From positions 806,001 through 870,000 of the forward strand of contig NZ_LFND01000001.1 of the NCBI RefSeq assembly GCF_001045465.1: DNA of 64,000 nucleotides. Reading direction: 5' to 3'. Source of the DNA: Chryseobacterium angstadtii (GTDB taxonomy: Bacteria; Bacteroidota; Bacteroidia; Flavobacteriales; Weeksellaceae). Positions 16,943 through 26,594 of the stretch are shown here, piece by piece (within the stretch, counting starts at the first letter, position 1; every line of letters begins with the position of its first letter). The position numbers and the translations under genes were made by a program. The notes below the pieces were generated by a model. That model worked only from the letters and a program-made list of their open reading frames with translations, was not told the origin of the DNA and ran no database searches.

Positions 16943-19510
16943 TTATTTTGGCATGGCAGGAATATCGTTCGGAACTTTTTCTTTCGGTTGTTCCTTTTGT
17001 TTCTTAGGTTTCTCTTTCTTGTCCGATTTTTCGGAAAGTCCGGGAATAGATTGCTGCAGAACCATCTGATTATCCTGATTTTGAGGAGCAGCATTGTTTT
17101 GATTCTGCTGAGGCTGTGCAGGAACTCCTCCTGGCTGTTGAGGAACAGCATTCCCCTTGTTATCGGTAGCCTGGAAAGAAAGCTCACTTTTCAGATAGTT
17201 CAGCATCTCTTTGGCTCTTATTCCTTCAGGAGTTTTGGAATAATTCAGTGCAATCTGCTCAAGTTGCAGGATCATTACTTCTTTTCCACTTGTTTTTCCT
17301 GTATTGAATGCGTTTAACAGATGGAATTTAGGAATTAGTGCATCTTTCGGATATTTCTGTATCGTTTGGTCTATGACGTCACGGCTTTCTCCGAATTTCT
17401 CCGACTCATAAAGTGCATAAGCCTTTTTGTATTCATTCTCCACTTCTTCTGAAGATTTTACAAAAGAAACATTCTTAGGATTTCTTGCAAATTCTGCGTA
17501 AGAGGTATAAGGATAATCCGTCAATAGAATCTGTTTTGCTCTTTCAGCAGCCTGAGGATTCTTCAGATAATTCATGGCGAAGATCTCGTAAAGTGCCTGA
17601 AGCATTACCTTTTCCTCCGGTTTTACATCCACAAGGTCGTACAGTGTTTTTGTAGCTAAAGGAGTATTGGTAAAATAATTCTGATACATCACTCCCAGAC
17701 CTAATGAAGCAGTGTCCCTGTCTTTTTTCAGTTGCCCAAGCTTTTCCTGATCTGTAGGAATTTGTTCAATATAATAAGTCGGTTCAAAACGTCTCGGATT
17801 AGGAGCAGAGGTCTGTCCCAATGCTTCGTTTTTCATATCTTCAATAGACGCCATTTTTTTGGAATAACGCCAGTTATCAGCAAGTGCACGGTCGCCCCAT
17901 ACCTGCTTAAACGAAGATGTTCCTTTACTCATCGTTCCGGTATTGCTGAAATAAAAACCTTTGGTAGTGACCCCGAAATCTTCAAAAGAATTGGCATTAT
18001 TGGCAAATATAGAATTGGCGCTGTAGTCTCCGGTATCAAAACCTTTGCTTCTTTCTGCACGTATTCTCTCCTGCTCTTCTTTTTCTTCTTTGGCTTTCAG
18101 CTTGGCTATGTACTTGGAGAAAAAGTCTGTTTTTTGCGCATCGCTCATTTTAGCTAAAGAAAGGATACTATCGTTTTTTTTGATCAGATAATAGTTTTTG
18201 GAAATCTTTTTAATGTATTCCGACTGATCTTTTAAAAGGATCTTTGAAGGCTCATAGGTCATCACCGCAAGAGCTGAATCATAATAGGTTCCTGCACCAA
18301 TATAGTCATTTTTATCAAGGTAGCTCTTCCCTATTTCATAATACGTAAGTCCTCTTATCTGAGGGTCAGAAACCTTTTCGAATAAAGATTTTTTGAAGAA
18401 CTGTTGAGCTTCGTCTTTCTTTCCTGCTTTATTGGCCATTAAACCTAAAGCATAGTAGAATTCATTTTTTCTGGAACCGTAAGTCCCTTTTTTACTGATG
18501 CCTTCCAGATAGTTTTTAGCGCCGTTGTAGTCCCCTTTTCCGTTGAAAGTCTTAGCGATTGCAATTTGGGATTTTACTTCAAATTCAAAATCATTGGCAT
18601 ATTTATAAGCCTGGGTATAGCTTTCACGGGCCTTTTCATTCTGACCGAGATTTTCAGAAACCTGTCCTCTCAGATAAGCTATTCTGCTTTTCAGTTTTCT
18701 GTCTGAATTCAGCTCGAAAGCCCTGTCCAGTTCAGTAGCTGCTTCCTGTAATTTTCCCGCATCAAGAAGGGCTTCAGAGTAATAAATACTCAATAGTTTG
18801 GAGTAGCTTTTATTGATGTCTTCCCCTTTCAGTTTGGCAAAAGCCTCATTAGCCTTATGATAATCTTTAATCTTCGCATAAGCCACACCCTGATAGATTC
18901 TTGCCAGAGGAAGCCTTTTATCGTCCTTCATATGGGTGAAAACATAATTCAGGGCATCCAGGGCCTGTACCGCTTTATTCTGATAGATTCTGGACTGTAC
19001 CAGGATCATGTAGGCATCAAAGATTTTTTTATTCTTTTCTTCACCGCTTCTGATCACGGAGTATTTTGTAATGGCTTTCTGAGCTTTTGCTTCTGCAATT
19101 TCTAAAGTAGTGGCTCCTTTGTTCTGGGCATCATCAGGTCTGTCAGGAACACCTCCCTGAGCTCCGGGCATATCCGGTGGCATTCCGGGAGCGCCTCTTC
19201 CGGAAGACGGTCTGTTCACTTCCGCCATTTTCATGGAATTCTCAGCAAATGCAGCAGACTGTCCCAGATCACTTCCCAGAGGTTGATCTTCAAAGGTCAG
19301 AATAGGAATATAAGGAGCATAAAAATTATCCTTATGTCCTTTGTCTCTGCTCGTAAATTCACTGTTTAATGCGTCTTTAGCATTAAAAAGGGTATTATAG
19401 TAGGTGTTAAATCCTTTCAAAAATCTTGAACGCTGTTCCGGCTTTTTGGTCTTGGTAGCACAGGAAGCAACGAGACATATGATTAAAAGGAATAAAATAT
19501 TCTTTTTCAT
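16943..19510 (-). CDS. sprE: SprE/PorW-like TPR lipoprotein of the type IX secretion system
   Basis: An 855-residue lipoprotein (LLIICLVASC, lipobox cysteine 17) made mostly of TPR repeats (residues ~140-450 and 660-760), with an N-terminal segment SRFLKGFNTYYNTLFNAKDA that I associate with SprE of Flavobacterium and PorW of Porphyromonas. These are periplasm-facing lipoproteins needed for type IX secretion and, in gliding species, motility. The C-terminus is low-complexity, rich in Q, N and P, and then K/E (KEQPKEKVPNDIPAMPK). Length agrees with SprE. It is convergent with tsaB and follows the maf-kdsC-DUF2520 genes on the same strand after 85 bp. The alternative is another large TPR lipoprotein. 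Confidence 0.72.
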   Translation of the reverse strand: MKKNILFLLIICLVASCATKTKKPEQRSRFLKGFNTYYNTLFNAKDALNSEFTSRDKGHKDNFYAPYIPILTFEDQPLGSDLGQSAAFAENSMKMAEVNRPSSGRGAPGMPPDMPGAQGGVPDRPDDAQNKGATTLEIAEAKAQKAITKYSVIRSGEEKNKKIFDAYMILVQSRIYQNKAVQALDALNYVFTHMKDDKRLPLARIYQGVAYAKIKDYHKANEAFAKLKGEDINKSYSKLLSIYYSEALLDAGKLQEAATELDRAFELNSDRKLKSRIAYLRGQVSENLGQNEKARESYTQAYKYANDFEFEVKSQIAIAKTFNGKGDYNGAKNYLEGISKKGTYGSRKNEFYYALGLMANKAGKKDEAQQFFKKSLFEKVSDPQIRGLTYYEIGKSYLDKNDYIGAGTYYDSALAVMTYEPSKILLKDQSEYIKKISKNYYLIKKNDSILSLAKMSDAQKTDFFSKYIAKLKAKEEKEEQERIRAERSKGFDTGDYSANSIFANNANSFEDFGVTTKGFYFSNTGTMSKGTSSFKQVWGDRALADNWRYSKKMASIEDMKNEALGQTSAPNPRRFEPTYYIEQIPTDQEKLGQLKKDRDTASLGLGVMYQNYFTNTPLATKTLYDLVDVKPEEKVMLQALYEIFAMNYLKNPQAAERAKQILLTDYPYTSYAEFARNPKNVSFVKSSEEVENEYKKAYALYESEKFGESRDVIDQTIQKYPKDALIPKFHLLNAFNTGKTSGKEVMILQLEQIALNYSKTPEGIRAKEMLNYLKSELSFQATDNKGNAVPQQPGGVPAQPQQNQNNAAPQNQDNQMVLQQSIPGLSEKSDKKEKPKKQKEQPKEKVPNDIPAMPK

Positions 19511-19595
19511 TATTCAATATAACTATCTTATCTGCTTTTTATTATCAGAAGTTGATGATTTTGTAAAAATAATAAAATTTTATAATGAATAATAT

Positions 19596-20150
19596 TTATA
19601 TTTCATTTAGAATTTTGTAAACCAAATGGGTAGGAAGCCCCATGATGGTATAAAAGCTTCCGTTCATTTTCCGGATTTTTGCCATTCCCAGCCATTCCTG
19701 GATACCATAGCTCCCCGCTTTATCGAAAGGTTTGTAATTCTGAACGTAATAATCTATCTCACGGTCTGAGATTTCATCGAATTCTACATCGGCAACATCT
19801 GTTTCGGTCAACATTTTATCAACGGATTTGATGGTAATTCCCGTATAGACCTGATGTATTTTCCCGGAAAGCATACGCAGCATTTGCCCGGCTTCCTTTT
19901 CGTCTTTCGGTTTTCCGAGGATCTGTCCTTCTGCAGCAACTACCGTATCCGCTGTTAATAAGACTTCATCCCCTGTCAGATTTCTGAATGCAGAAGCTTT
20001 TAATTCTGATAAATACGCTGCGGACTCTCCTATTTTGATGTCCTCCGGAAGAATTTCTTCACAGTCTATTTTCACGACCTCAAAATCGAAGCCTAAGCTT
20101 GAAAGCAGTTCTTTTCTTCTGGGTGACTGGGATGCTAAAAGTAATTTCAT
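19596..20150 (-). CDS. maf: Maf-family nucleoside triphosphate pyrophosphatase
   Basis: Maf enzymes hydrolyse non-canonical or house-cleaning NTPs (dTTP/UTP or m7GTP/CTP, depending on subfamily) to NMP and PPi. The 184-residue protein has the N-terminal SQSPRRKELLSSLGF, the ESAAYLSELKA segment, TADTVVAAEGQILGKPKDEKEA, and KAGSYGIQEWLGM. SxxRRxxL and the G-Y-x-I-Q pattern suggest the dTTP/UTP-type (YhdE-like) subfamily. The gene starts 9 bp after kdsC in the same direction, so the two are probably one operon. Confidence 0.9.
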   Translation of the reverse strand: MKLLLASQSPRRKELLSSLGFDFEVVKIDCEEILPEDIKIGESAAYLSELKASAFRNLTGDEVLLTADTVVAAEGQILGKPKDEKEAGQMLRMLSGKIHQVYTGITIKSVDKMLTETDVADVEFDEISDREIDYYVQNYKPFDKAGSYGIQEWLGMAKIRKMNGSFYTIMGLPTHLVYKILNEI

Positions 20151-20159
20151 AAACTGATT

Positions 20160-20678
20160 TTATACAGATTGGGTATTATCGTCATGCCAGTTCCCCTGAA
20201 CCTTCATTACCTGCTCTATGACATCGCGTACAGCACCGCTTCCTCCCCTTTTGGCAGAAATATAATCGGATACTCCTTTCACTTCCGGAACTGCATTTTC
20301 AGGGCATGCGGCAATGGCAGATTCCTCCATAATGTGGATATCCGGAAGATCGTCTCCCATCGTGAGAATCTCTTCGTTTTTAAGGTTGTATTTCTTTTTA
20401 AAATCTTCAAAATCAGCTAATTTGTCGTGCGATTTCGGATAATAATCATTAATCCCCAAATAATTGATTCTGTGCTTGACCATTTCATCGTTTCCACCGG
20501 TAATAACACCAATCAGATAATTGTTTTTTAAGGCCTTAACCACTGCATAGCCATCCAGAACATTCATTACCCTGCACATATTTCCTCCCGGCATCAGATA
20601 AACGCTTCCATCGGTAAAAACTCCGTCTACATCAAATACAAATGCTTTAATATCTTTTAATTTCTCTTTATAACTCAT
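20160..20678 (-). CDS. KdsC-type HAD phosphatase (KDO-8-phosphate phosphatase)
   Basis: This 172-residue HAD-superfamily protein has motif I AFVFDVDGVFTDGSVYL (nucleophile Asp in DVD), motif II GVITGGND, and motif III/IV EEILTMGDDLPDIHIM. It lacks a cap domain, as is typical of KdsC, which dephosphorylates 3-deoxy-D-manno-octulosonate 8-phosphate on the way to lipid A-KDO. Related small HADs can act on other sugar phosphates, so the substrate is inferred. It overlaps the upstream DUF2520 gene by 11 bp and is 9 bp from maf. Confidence 0.82.
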   Translation of the reverse strand: MSYKEKLKDIKAFVFDVDGVFTDGSVYLMPGGNMCRVMNVLDGYAVVKALKNNYLIGVITGGNDEMVKHRINYLGINDYYPKSHDKLADFEDFKKKYNLKNEEILTMGDDLPDIHIMEESAIAACPENAVPEVKGVSDYISAKRGGSGAVRDVIEQVMKVQGNWHDDNTQSV

Positions 20679-21417
20679 ACATTTTCTGAATAGAATGATT
20701 CATTGTTTTATAAATTTCAAGACTTTCGTCTTTTAATAACTGCTCATGTAATTCCAGTACCCGGACATCATTTCTTACTGCAGGTCCGGTTTGGGCTGCC
20801 TTAGGATCTACTTCATGAATTTTCTGAACCGTTTCATCAATAAGAGGCAGAAAATAATCAAACGGAATTTCCTGCGAATCGGAAACCTCTTTGGCTCTTG
20901 CGAAGAGATGATTGACAAAATTGCAGGCAAAAACAGCCGTAAGATGAATGTATTTTCTCTTTTCGTGGTTACTTTCCATTACATTTTCTGAAATTTTTGA
21001 AGCCAGATCGAAAAGAAGCTGTTGGTCTTCATTATTTTCAGTTTCAATAAAAAACGGAATTTTCTTATAATCCAGTTCTTTTGATTTTGAAAAGGTTTGT
21101 AAAGGATAAAAACTTGATTTTCTGTAAGGTCCGGTCAGAGTTTCTTTAGGTAAGGATCCTGAAGTATGGGCAACCAGACAGTTTTCTTTAGTGATCATTT
21201 TAGAAACACTTTCTACTGAATTGTCGTTTACACAGATAATGTACAGATCTGCATCCTCAAGATGTTCCGTAGAATAAGGTACACCCGTTTCTTCCGAAAT
21301 CTTCTTCAGTTCAACTCCGTTTCTTCCAAAAATCTGAGTTAACGGAATGCCATTGAGACGGAAAGCTTTTGCCATATGGTAGGCCACGTTTCCGGAGCCT
21401 ATAATTACAGTTTGCAT
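20668..21417 (-). CDS. Rossmann-like plus DUF2520 protein
   Basis: The 249-residue protein starts with a dinucleotide-binding motif (TVIIGSGNVAYHMAKAF, GxGNVA) and continues as the Rossmann-like/DUF2520 pair (C-terminal helical domain with CNFVNHLFARAKEV). The fold resembles F420-dependent NADP reductases and hydroxyacid/6-phosphogluconate dehydrogenases, with LVAHTSGSLPKETL as in that group. The family has no firmly assigned reaction. It heads the DUF2520-kdsC-maf cluster on the minus strand; the 11-bp overlap with kdsC suggests translational coupling. Confidence 0.85.
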   Translation of the reverse strand: MQTVIIGSGNVAYHMAKAFRLNGIPLTQIFGRNGVELKKISEETGVPYSTEHLEDADLYIICVNDNSVESVSKMITKENCLVAHTSGSLPKETLTGPYRKSSFYPLQTFSKSKELDYKKIPFFIETENNEDQQLLFDLASKISENVMESNHEKRKYIHLTAVFACNFVNHLFARAKEVSDSQEIPFDYFLPLIDETVQKIHEVDPKAAQTGPAVRNDVRVLELHEQLLKDESLEIYKTMNHSIQKMYEL

Positions 21418-21873
21418 CTAACAAAGATAAGATTTTAAAGGAAGATGAATGCAGAGCTCTGTAAGTTTATCATCAATCTCTGCTGCCTAATGTTCAGAAC
21501 TTTTCGGATTGCGGGTCTTGTGGTTCAAATCAGGAACGGCCTTTTACATCAGTATACTACCGGATCAATTTCAAAGCTTGGAGAGTAGATAAGTTTTTTT
21601 TCACGCAAAGAAATTAATTCGATTAAGCGAATGTTGTATAAAGATTGTTTTATCAGTGATACAACCACAGTCTTTGCCTTCCTCAAAACGAAACATTAGT
21701 AAGATGAAGATTTGCACGGTAAAAATTTTATCTCTTACCCAAATTCCTTTTACCCTTGAAACTTATCCCTCATAATACGCTCAAACCCGTAACCCGCATC
21801 CCGTAACTTTCACGACCTCAATCTTAATTTTCTTAACCCGAACTCAGATTATTTTAAATATTTGGACTGAAAA
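21418..21873. other. Intergenic region with a degenerate repeat, no gene
   Basis: About 500 bases without a credible gene between two divergent operons. The stretch ~21595-21690 (CACGCAAAGAAATTAATTCG, then GATTAAGCGAATGTTGTA) resembles the one at ~54995-55080 and is probably a copy of an intergenic repeat family. The right part is C-rich and pyrimidine-biased (ACCCGTAACCCGCATCCCGTAAC), with short near-repeats of the word CCCGTAAC. Confidence 0.4.
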
Positions 21874-21906
21874 TTGAATAAGTAATTTAACTTTCGGCTA
21901 TTTTTG
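21874..21906 (+). promoter_or_regulatory. Promoter of the ECF sigma factor operon
   Basis: TTG (21874-21876) and TATTTTTG (21899-21906) are 22 bp apart, a loose fit to the Bacteroidota consensus, 25 bp before the ATG. Confidence 0.5.
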
Positions 21907-21931
21907 TAATCCAAAACAGTGTAAGCATCTT

Positions 21932-22483
21932 ATGAAGATTAAGGACGCGGAAATTATTTCGTTGATGCAGAATCCACGGACCCAGGAAAAAGGAGTCCGT
22001 GCCTTGATGGATGCTTATCAAAGCAGATTGTACTGGCACATCAGAAGAATTATTGTAGACGGAGACATTGCTCAGGACACGCTGCAGGAGACTTTTATTA
22101 AAGCCTATCAGAATTTTCACCAGTTCAAAAATGACAGCCAGCTGTATACCTGGCTTTACAGGATTGCTACCAACGAAGCATTACAGCAGGTAAACAAGAT
22201 GAAGAAAATGCAGAAAACGGATGAAGATCCTGAGTATTATATGCAGAATCTGGTGGCGGACAATACAGAAGGAGATGCAGAAGAAATACAGCTGCTGCTC
22301 CAGAATGCCATACAAAGCCTGCCCGAAAAGCAGAAACTGGTATTTATGATGCGGTATTATGATGATTTACCCTACGAAGAGATATCAAAAATTGTAGATA
22401 TGTCCGTAGGAACTTTAAAAACCAATTATCATTATGCCAAACAAAAAATAGAAGAATTTATTAAAGAAAATTACGAAAGATAA
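21932..22483 (+). CDS. ECF-type RNA polymerase sigma factor
   Basis: A 183-residue sigma-70 family protein of the extracytoplasmic-function class. Region 2 spans roughly residues 25-90 (LYWHIRRIIVDGDIAQDTLQ, then TFIKAYQNFHQF and TWLYRIATNEAL), and region 4 spans 130-178 (LPEKQKLVFMMRYYDDLPYE, then ISKIVDMSVGTLKTNYHYAK with the helix-turn-helix). It heads a three-gene unit: the next gene is a single-pass membrane protein, probably its anti-sigma factor, and the third a secreted protein. The signal sensed is not evident. Confidence 0.92.
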   Translation: MKIKDAEIISLMQNPRTQEKGVRALMDAYQSRLYWHIRRIIVDGDIAQDTLQETFIKAYQNFHQFKNDSQLYTWLYRIATNEALQQVNKMKKMQKTDEDPEYYMQNLVADNTEGDAEEIQLLLQNAIQSLPEKQKLVFMMRYYDDLPYEEISKIVDMSVGTLKTNYHYAKQKIEEFIKENYER

Positions 22484-22500
22484 TTTTTTACAAAACAAAG

Positions 22501-23034
22501 ATGAAAGAGTTCGACATAGAAAAACTAGAACGCAAGAATATTTACAAAGTTCCGGATGATTTGTTCCAAAATATCCAGAACAACGTAATGAACGAAGTGA
22601 AAGCGAATAAAAAAGCCCCGGTTTTTAAACTCAACTGGATGTATGCTGCTGCGGCATCACTGGCTTTGATATTCGGAGCAACATATGTTTTTAATTCTGA
22701 CAACGATCCGGCCAAAGATGTGTTGAATCCAAAAGCATACGCCGCCAATAAAACGGAGGCAAAAACAGAAAGCGAACGTGCCTATGAAACATTGGAGGCG
22801 GATTTAACTTCTGTTGAAAATAACAATCAAATAACTAGTAACCAGGGAAGTAAAACAGTGTCTTACATCCCTGAAAACAAGGAGGAAAATGTTACAGCAC
22901 CACAGCCTGTAAAAAAAGCCACCAAAAAAGAGGAAATTAAAATGAATGAATATCTGGACTCATTCTCCAATTCTGAAATTTCAGAGCTGGCAAGCAATTC
23001 AACCCAGGACATTTATTTAGATTTATATAATTAA
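22501..23034 (+). CDS. Putative anti-sigma factor, single-pass membrane protein
   Basis: I recognise no specific family, but the 177-residue protein has a short cytoplasmic N-terminus (MKEFDIEKLERKNIYKVPDD), one membrane span (YAAAASLALIFGATYVF, ~ residues 49-65) and a ~110-residue periplasmic part rich in E, K, N and T. The C-terminus ends EISELASNSTQDIYLDLYN. It starts 18 bp after the ECF sigma gene, and this position and topology match anti-sigma factors in Bacteroidota. No zinc-binding HxxxCxxC motif is seen, so it would be a non-ZAS type. Confidence 0.65.
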   Translation: MKEFDIEKLERKNIYKVPDDLFQNIQNNVMNEVKANKKAPVFKLNWMYAAAASLALIFGATYVFNSDNDPAKDVLNPKAYAANKTEAKTESERAYETLEADLTSVENNNQITSNQGSKTVSYIPENKEENVTAPQPVKKATKKEEIKMNEYLDSFSNSEISELASNSTQDIYLDLYN

Positions 23035-23041
23035 AAGAAAG

Positions 23042-23563
23042 ATGAAGAAAATATTATTTGCACTTCTTATTATTTACGGTTTTGGTCTGAATGCACAAAA
23101 TGCCCAGACTTCAGAATACGACTGGAAAAAAATGGATCCTAAGCAAAGAAAAGAGGTAATAAACAATCTTTCTCCGGAAGAAAGAAAAGAGCTTCTCAAG
23201 AAGTTCAGAAATAATATGGTGATGGAAAATCTTGATATTGATGCCAGTGATAAAACAGAGTTTACACAGCTCTACAACGAATACCTTGAGAATCAGAAAC
23301 AGATAAAAAGCCAGTTTGACCCTAATTTCAATCCGGAAACATTGTCGGATGAAGAAGCCAAAGCAAAACTGCAGCAAAGTTTTGAGGTAGGGCAGAGGCT
23401 GCTGGATAACCGAAAGAAATATGCTGATAAAATGCAGCTTATAATTCCTTGTCAGAAAGTATTAAAACTATTCCAGAGCGAAGGGATGATGAGAGATAAA
23501 ATGAATGAAAGAAAACCTCATGGCGGAAATAATAATACGACAAGACCCAAACAGAACCCATAA
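23042..23563 (+). CDS. Secreted Spy/CpxP-like protein, possible sensor for the sigma system
   Basis: A 173-residue protein with a signal peptide (KKILFALLIIYGFGLNAQ) and a charged, helical body containing MDPKQRKEVINNLSPEERKE and repeated L-K-K-F patterns, similar in character to periplasmic Spy/CpxP-type chaperones and to Bacteroidota proteins described as sensors of ECF sigma factors. The C-terminus is low-complexity (HGGNNNTTRPKQNP). It starts 7 bp after the putative anti-sigma gene and is followed by a terminator, completing the three-gene cassette. Confidence 0.65.
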   Translation: MKKILFALLIIYGFGLNAQNAQTSEYDWKKMDPKQRKEVINNLSPEERKELLKKFRNNMVMENLDIDASDKTEFTQLYNEYLENQKQIKSQFDPNFNPETLSDEEAKAKLQQSFEVGQRLLDNRKKYADKMQLIIPCQKVLKLFQSEGMMRDKMNERKPHGGNNNTTRPKQNP

Positions 23564-23585
23564 TAGTTTATTTTTTTAATGTTGG

Positions 23586-23619
23586 ACGGCTCTTACAGAC
23601 ATTTGTTTGTGAGAGCCGT
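23586..23619 (+). terminator. Terminator of the sigma factor operon
   Basis: ACGGCTCT (23586-23593) and AGAGCCGT (23612-23619) form the stem; the inner bases TACAGACA/TGTTTGTG extend it imperfectly. A T-rich tract follows, which also serves as the -33 region of the next promoter. Confidence 0.75.
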
Positions 23620-23646
23620 TTGGTTTTAAAAGAATCCTTAGTTTTG
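23619..23646 (+). promoter_or_regulatory. Promoter of the 23665 gene
   Basis: TTTG (23619-23622) and TAGTTTTG (23639-23646) are separated by 16 bp. A transcription start about 7 bases further would lie downstream of the apparent TTG start at 23620, which favours the GTG at 23665 as the real start. Confidence 0.55.
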
Positions 23647-23664
23647 CGGGAAATACAATTTAGG

Positions 23665-24687
23665 GTGAGAATACTGTTTTTTTTAATATGTTCAGTTTTA
23701 TTATCCGCTCAGAAAGTAGAACTTATTGAGCTGGATCAAAATATCAAAGATAAAAGAGAACTCACAAGATCACTTACTTTTACGGACAACCGACCTGATA
23801 AGTATATAGGTTTACTTGATTATAAGGGAGAGACTACGGAAATAAAATTTTCAGATGGAAATTTAAGGGACCTCTTCGAAAATTGGTTCTCAGAAGACAA
23901 TAAAGTAAAGGGAAATAACGACATTACTTTAATTTTGGAAGAGCTAAAGATCTATCAGGAACAAGATCCGGGACAAAAAGAAGCGTTTGGAAAAGCCAAG
24001 ATTAAAATATCGAGTTTCCTGAAGAGAAATGATAAATATTATTTTATCAACCGCTTTGAAAATGTCATTGTTTCCGATCTCAAAAGTTCTGATAAAGCAG
24101 CAAGATTTCTGGCCAGTCAGATATCTGCAATTTTAGCGCAGTTTATTAAAACGTCCTATTCCAATCCTGTTTCCGGGATTATGATTCCTGAAAATGAGCT
24201 TAATAATTACAGTCCTTTTCTCAATAAAAATTATAAAGCTTTTAATGAAGTAATATTGCAGGACGGGGTCTATAAAAGCTTTAAAAATTTCTATAACCAG
24301 AAGCCGGAAGCAGGCCATTCTATTGTTAAAAATAAAAAAGGGAAACTGGTAAGCGTAAAATTTAATGATTTTTCAGTACCGCTTAGTGAAGTTTTCTGCT
24401 ACGTAGATTCTGGAAAAGCCTACATAGCTATACCAAGAGGGTTTGTAGAAATGTCAAAAGGGAATAAGGGTTTTTATATTATTTCATCCAGGGCACAGCT
24501 TTCAATCCAAAAAATGACTGGAGGCATGATGGTGGGTGCACTTGCAGGAGGCGTTGTAGGAGCACTTGCGGGGAGCGTAATTGATCCTGGAACATCTCAT
24601 ACAGCAATTATTACCGGAGTGAAAACAACAACATCTTCAAAGGTTTATTTAGATTCTTTAACAGGAGCTTATATCTTTGAAAAATAA
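23665..24687 (+). CDS. Secreted protein of unknown function with glycine-zipper-like segment
   Basis: The frame is open from 23620, but the promoter boxes lie in its first 27 bases. From GTG 23665 it begins with a signal peptide (VRILFFLICSVLLSAQ) and gives about 340 residues. I do not recognise the family. Near the C-terminus is a glycine/alanine-rich hydrophobic stretch (GGMMVGALAGGVVGALAGSV, ~ residues 295-315), like a glycine zipper that could pack into or across a membrane. The main body is mixed alpha/beta and charged. It is a single gene behind the sigma operon terminator and ahead of lepA. Confidence 0.65.
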   Translation: MRILFFLICSVLLSAQKVELIELDQNIKDKRELTRSLTFTDNRPDKYIGLLDYKGETTEIKFSDGNLRDLFENWFSEDNKVKGNNDITLILEELKIYQEQDPGQKEAFGKAKIKISSFLKRNDKYYFINRFENVIVSDLKSSDKAARFLASQISAILAQFIKTSYSNPVSGIMIPENELNNYSPFLNKNYKAFNEVILQDGVYKSFKNFYNQKPEAGHSIVKNKKGKLVSVKFNDFSVPLSEVFCYVDSGKAYIAIPRGFVEMSKGNKGFYIISSRAQLSIQKMTGGMMVGALAGGVVGALAGSVIDPGTSHTAIITGVKTTTSSKVYLDSLTGAYIFEK

Positions 24688-24730
24688 ATTCCGCACAGAA
24701 AATAAACAGGGATAATTTCTCGCTTTTTTT

Positions 24731-24738
24731 TATCTTTG
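24731..24738 (+). promoter_or_regulatory. lepA promoter -7 box
   Basis: TATCTTTG fits TAnnTTTG and lies 19 bp before the lepA ATG. The -33 element is not clear. Confidence 0.45.
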
Positions 24739-24757
24739 CAAATTACAACGTTCTTAA

Positions 24758-26554
24758 ATGAAAAACATACGAAATTTTTGCATAATTGCTCATATTGACC
24801 ACGGTAAAAGTACTTTAGCAGACCGTCTTTTGGAGTATACCAATACAGTTACTCAAAGAGAGCTGCAGTCTCAGACCCTGGATGATATGGATTTGGAGAA
24901 AGAACGTGGGATTACCATTAAATCTCACGCCATCCAGATGGATTATGAGTATAAAGGAGAAAAATATATCTTAAACCTGATTGATACCCCGGGACACGTA
25001 GACTTCTCTTATGAAGTTTCCCGTTCCATTGCTGCCTGTGAAGGAGCGCTTCTTATTGTAGATGCTGCACAGAGTATTCAGGCACAGACCATCAGTAACC
25101 TGTATCTTGCATTGGAAAATGATTTAACCATTATTCCGATTCTTAATAAAATAGACCTTCCGTCTGCCAATCCTGAAGAAGTTACAGATGAGATCATGAA
25201 TCTTATCGGTTGTGATTACGAAGATGTTTTAAGAGTTTCAGGAAAAACAGGTGAAGGGGTTCATGATCTTTTGGAAAAGATTGTTGAAAGAATTCCTGCT
25301 CCGGTGGGAGATCCTGATGCACCGCTTCAGGCTTTGGTTTTTGACTCTGTTTACAATCCTTTCAGAGGAATTGAAGCGTACTTCAAGGTAGTCAACGGAA
25401 GCATCACCAAAAATGAAAAGATTAAGTTCTTTGCAACCGGAAAAGAATACGGAGCAGATGAAGTAGGGACACTGAAACTGAAGCAGGTTCCGAAAAAAAC
25501 CATCGGATGCGGAGATGTAGGATATCTGGTTTCCGGAATTAAAGACGCAAGAGAAGTAAAAGTTGGAGATACCATCACTTCTTTTGAAAAACCGGCTGCC
25601 GGACCTATTGACGGTTTTGAAGAAGTAAAACCAATGGTTTTCGCAGGTATTTATCCTATCGATTCTGAAGATTTTGAAGAATTGAGATTCTCTCTGGAAA
25701 AACTGAGACTGAATGACGCTTCCCTTGTTTTCGAACCGGAAAGTTCTGCCGCTTTAGGATTTGGTTTCCGTTGCGGATTCTTAGGAATGCTTCACATGGA
25801 AATCGTTCAGGAACGTTTGGACAGAGAATTTAACATGAATGTGATCACTACGGTACCGAACGTTTCTTACTTTGGATATTCCAAAAAAGATCCTGAAACT
25901 CCGATTCTGATCAATAACCCTTCTGAAATGATGGATCCTTCCATTATGGACAGAGTGGAGGAACCGTTCATCAAAGCTTCCATTATTACGAAATCCGATT
26001 TCGTAGGGGCTGTAATGACCCTATGTATTGAAAAGAGAGGAGAAATTGTTAACCAGAGCTACCTGACCTCCGAAAGAGTTGAATTAGTATTCAATATGCC
26101 ACTGGCAGAAGTTGTTTTCGATTTCTATGACCGTTTGAAATCTATCTCCAAAGGATATGCGTCTTTCGATTATCATCCTATCGGATTCAGATCTTCCAAG
26201 CTTGTAAAAATGGACATCCTGATCAACGGAGATATGGTAGATGCCCTTTCTTCACTGATCCACGACAGTAATGCTTACTACATCGGTAAAAAGATGTGTG
26301 AAAAACTTCGTGAGCTGATCCCGAGACAACAGTTTGACATTGCTGTTCAGGCCGCTTTAGGAACCAAAGTAATTGCCAGAGAAACCATCAAGGCTTTAAG
26401 AAAAGATGTTACCGCAAAATGTTACGGAGGAGATATCTCCAGAAAGCGTAAACTTCTTGAAAAGCAGAAAGAAGGGAAGAAGAAAATGAAACAGATCGGA
26501 AGGGTAGAAGTCCCTCAGTCTGCATTCATGGCTGTATTAAAACTAAACGATTAA
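24758..26554 (+). CDS. lepA: Elongation factor 4 (LepA) GTPase
   Basis: LepA/EF4 is a translational GTPase that acts on stalled or misassembled ribosomes. The 598-residue protein has G1 [16 protein letters not shown], switch I with [11 protein letters not shown]3 [13 protein letters not shown]4 NKIDLPSA and the C-terminal LepA-specific domain ending in [18 protein letters not shown]. Length is normal. It is a single gene with a -7 box 19 bp upstream and a strong terminator 5 bp after the stop. Confidence 0.97.
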   Translation: MKNIRNFCIIAHIDHGKSTLADRLLEYTNTVTQRELQSQTLDDMDLEKERGITIKSHAIQMDYEYKGEKYILNLIDTPGHVDFSYEVSRSIAACEGALLIVDAAQSIQAQTISNLYLALENDLTIIPILNKIDLPSANPEEVTDEIMNLIGCDYEDVLRVSGKTGEGVHDLLEKIVERIPAPVGDPDAPLQALVFDSVYNPFRGIEAYFKVVNGSITKNEKIKFFATGKEYGADEVGTLKLKQVPKKTIGCGDVGYLVSGIKDAREVKVGDTITSFEKPAAGPIDGFEEVKPMVFAGIYPIDSEDFEELRFSLEKLRLNDASLVFEPESSAALGFGFRCGFLGMLHMEIVQERLDREFNMNVITTVPNVSYFGYSKKDPETPILINNPSEMMDPSIMDRVEEPFIKASIITKSDFVGAVMTLCIEKRGEIVNQSYLTSERVELVFNMPLAEVVFDFYDRLKSISKGYASFDYHPIGFRSSKLVKMDILINGDMVDALSSLIHDSNAYYIGKKMCEKLRELIPRQQFDIAVQAALGTKVIARETIKALRKDVTAKCYGGDISRKRKLLEKQKEGKKKMKQIGRVEVPQSAFMAVLKLND

Positions 26555-26559
26555 TATAA

Positions 26560-26588
26560 AAAGACCGGTAATTTTTTTACCGGTCTTT
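26560..26588 (+). terminator. lepA terminator
   Basis: AAAGACCGGTAA (26560-26571) and TTACCGGTCTTT (26577-26588) pair perfectly around five T, followed by more T. With the A-run on the left it may also serve the convergent gene at 26595. Confidence 0.88.
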
Positions 26589-26594
26589 TATTTT

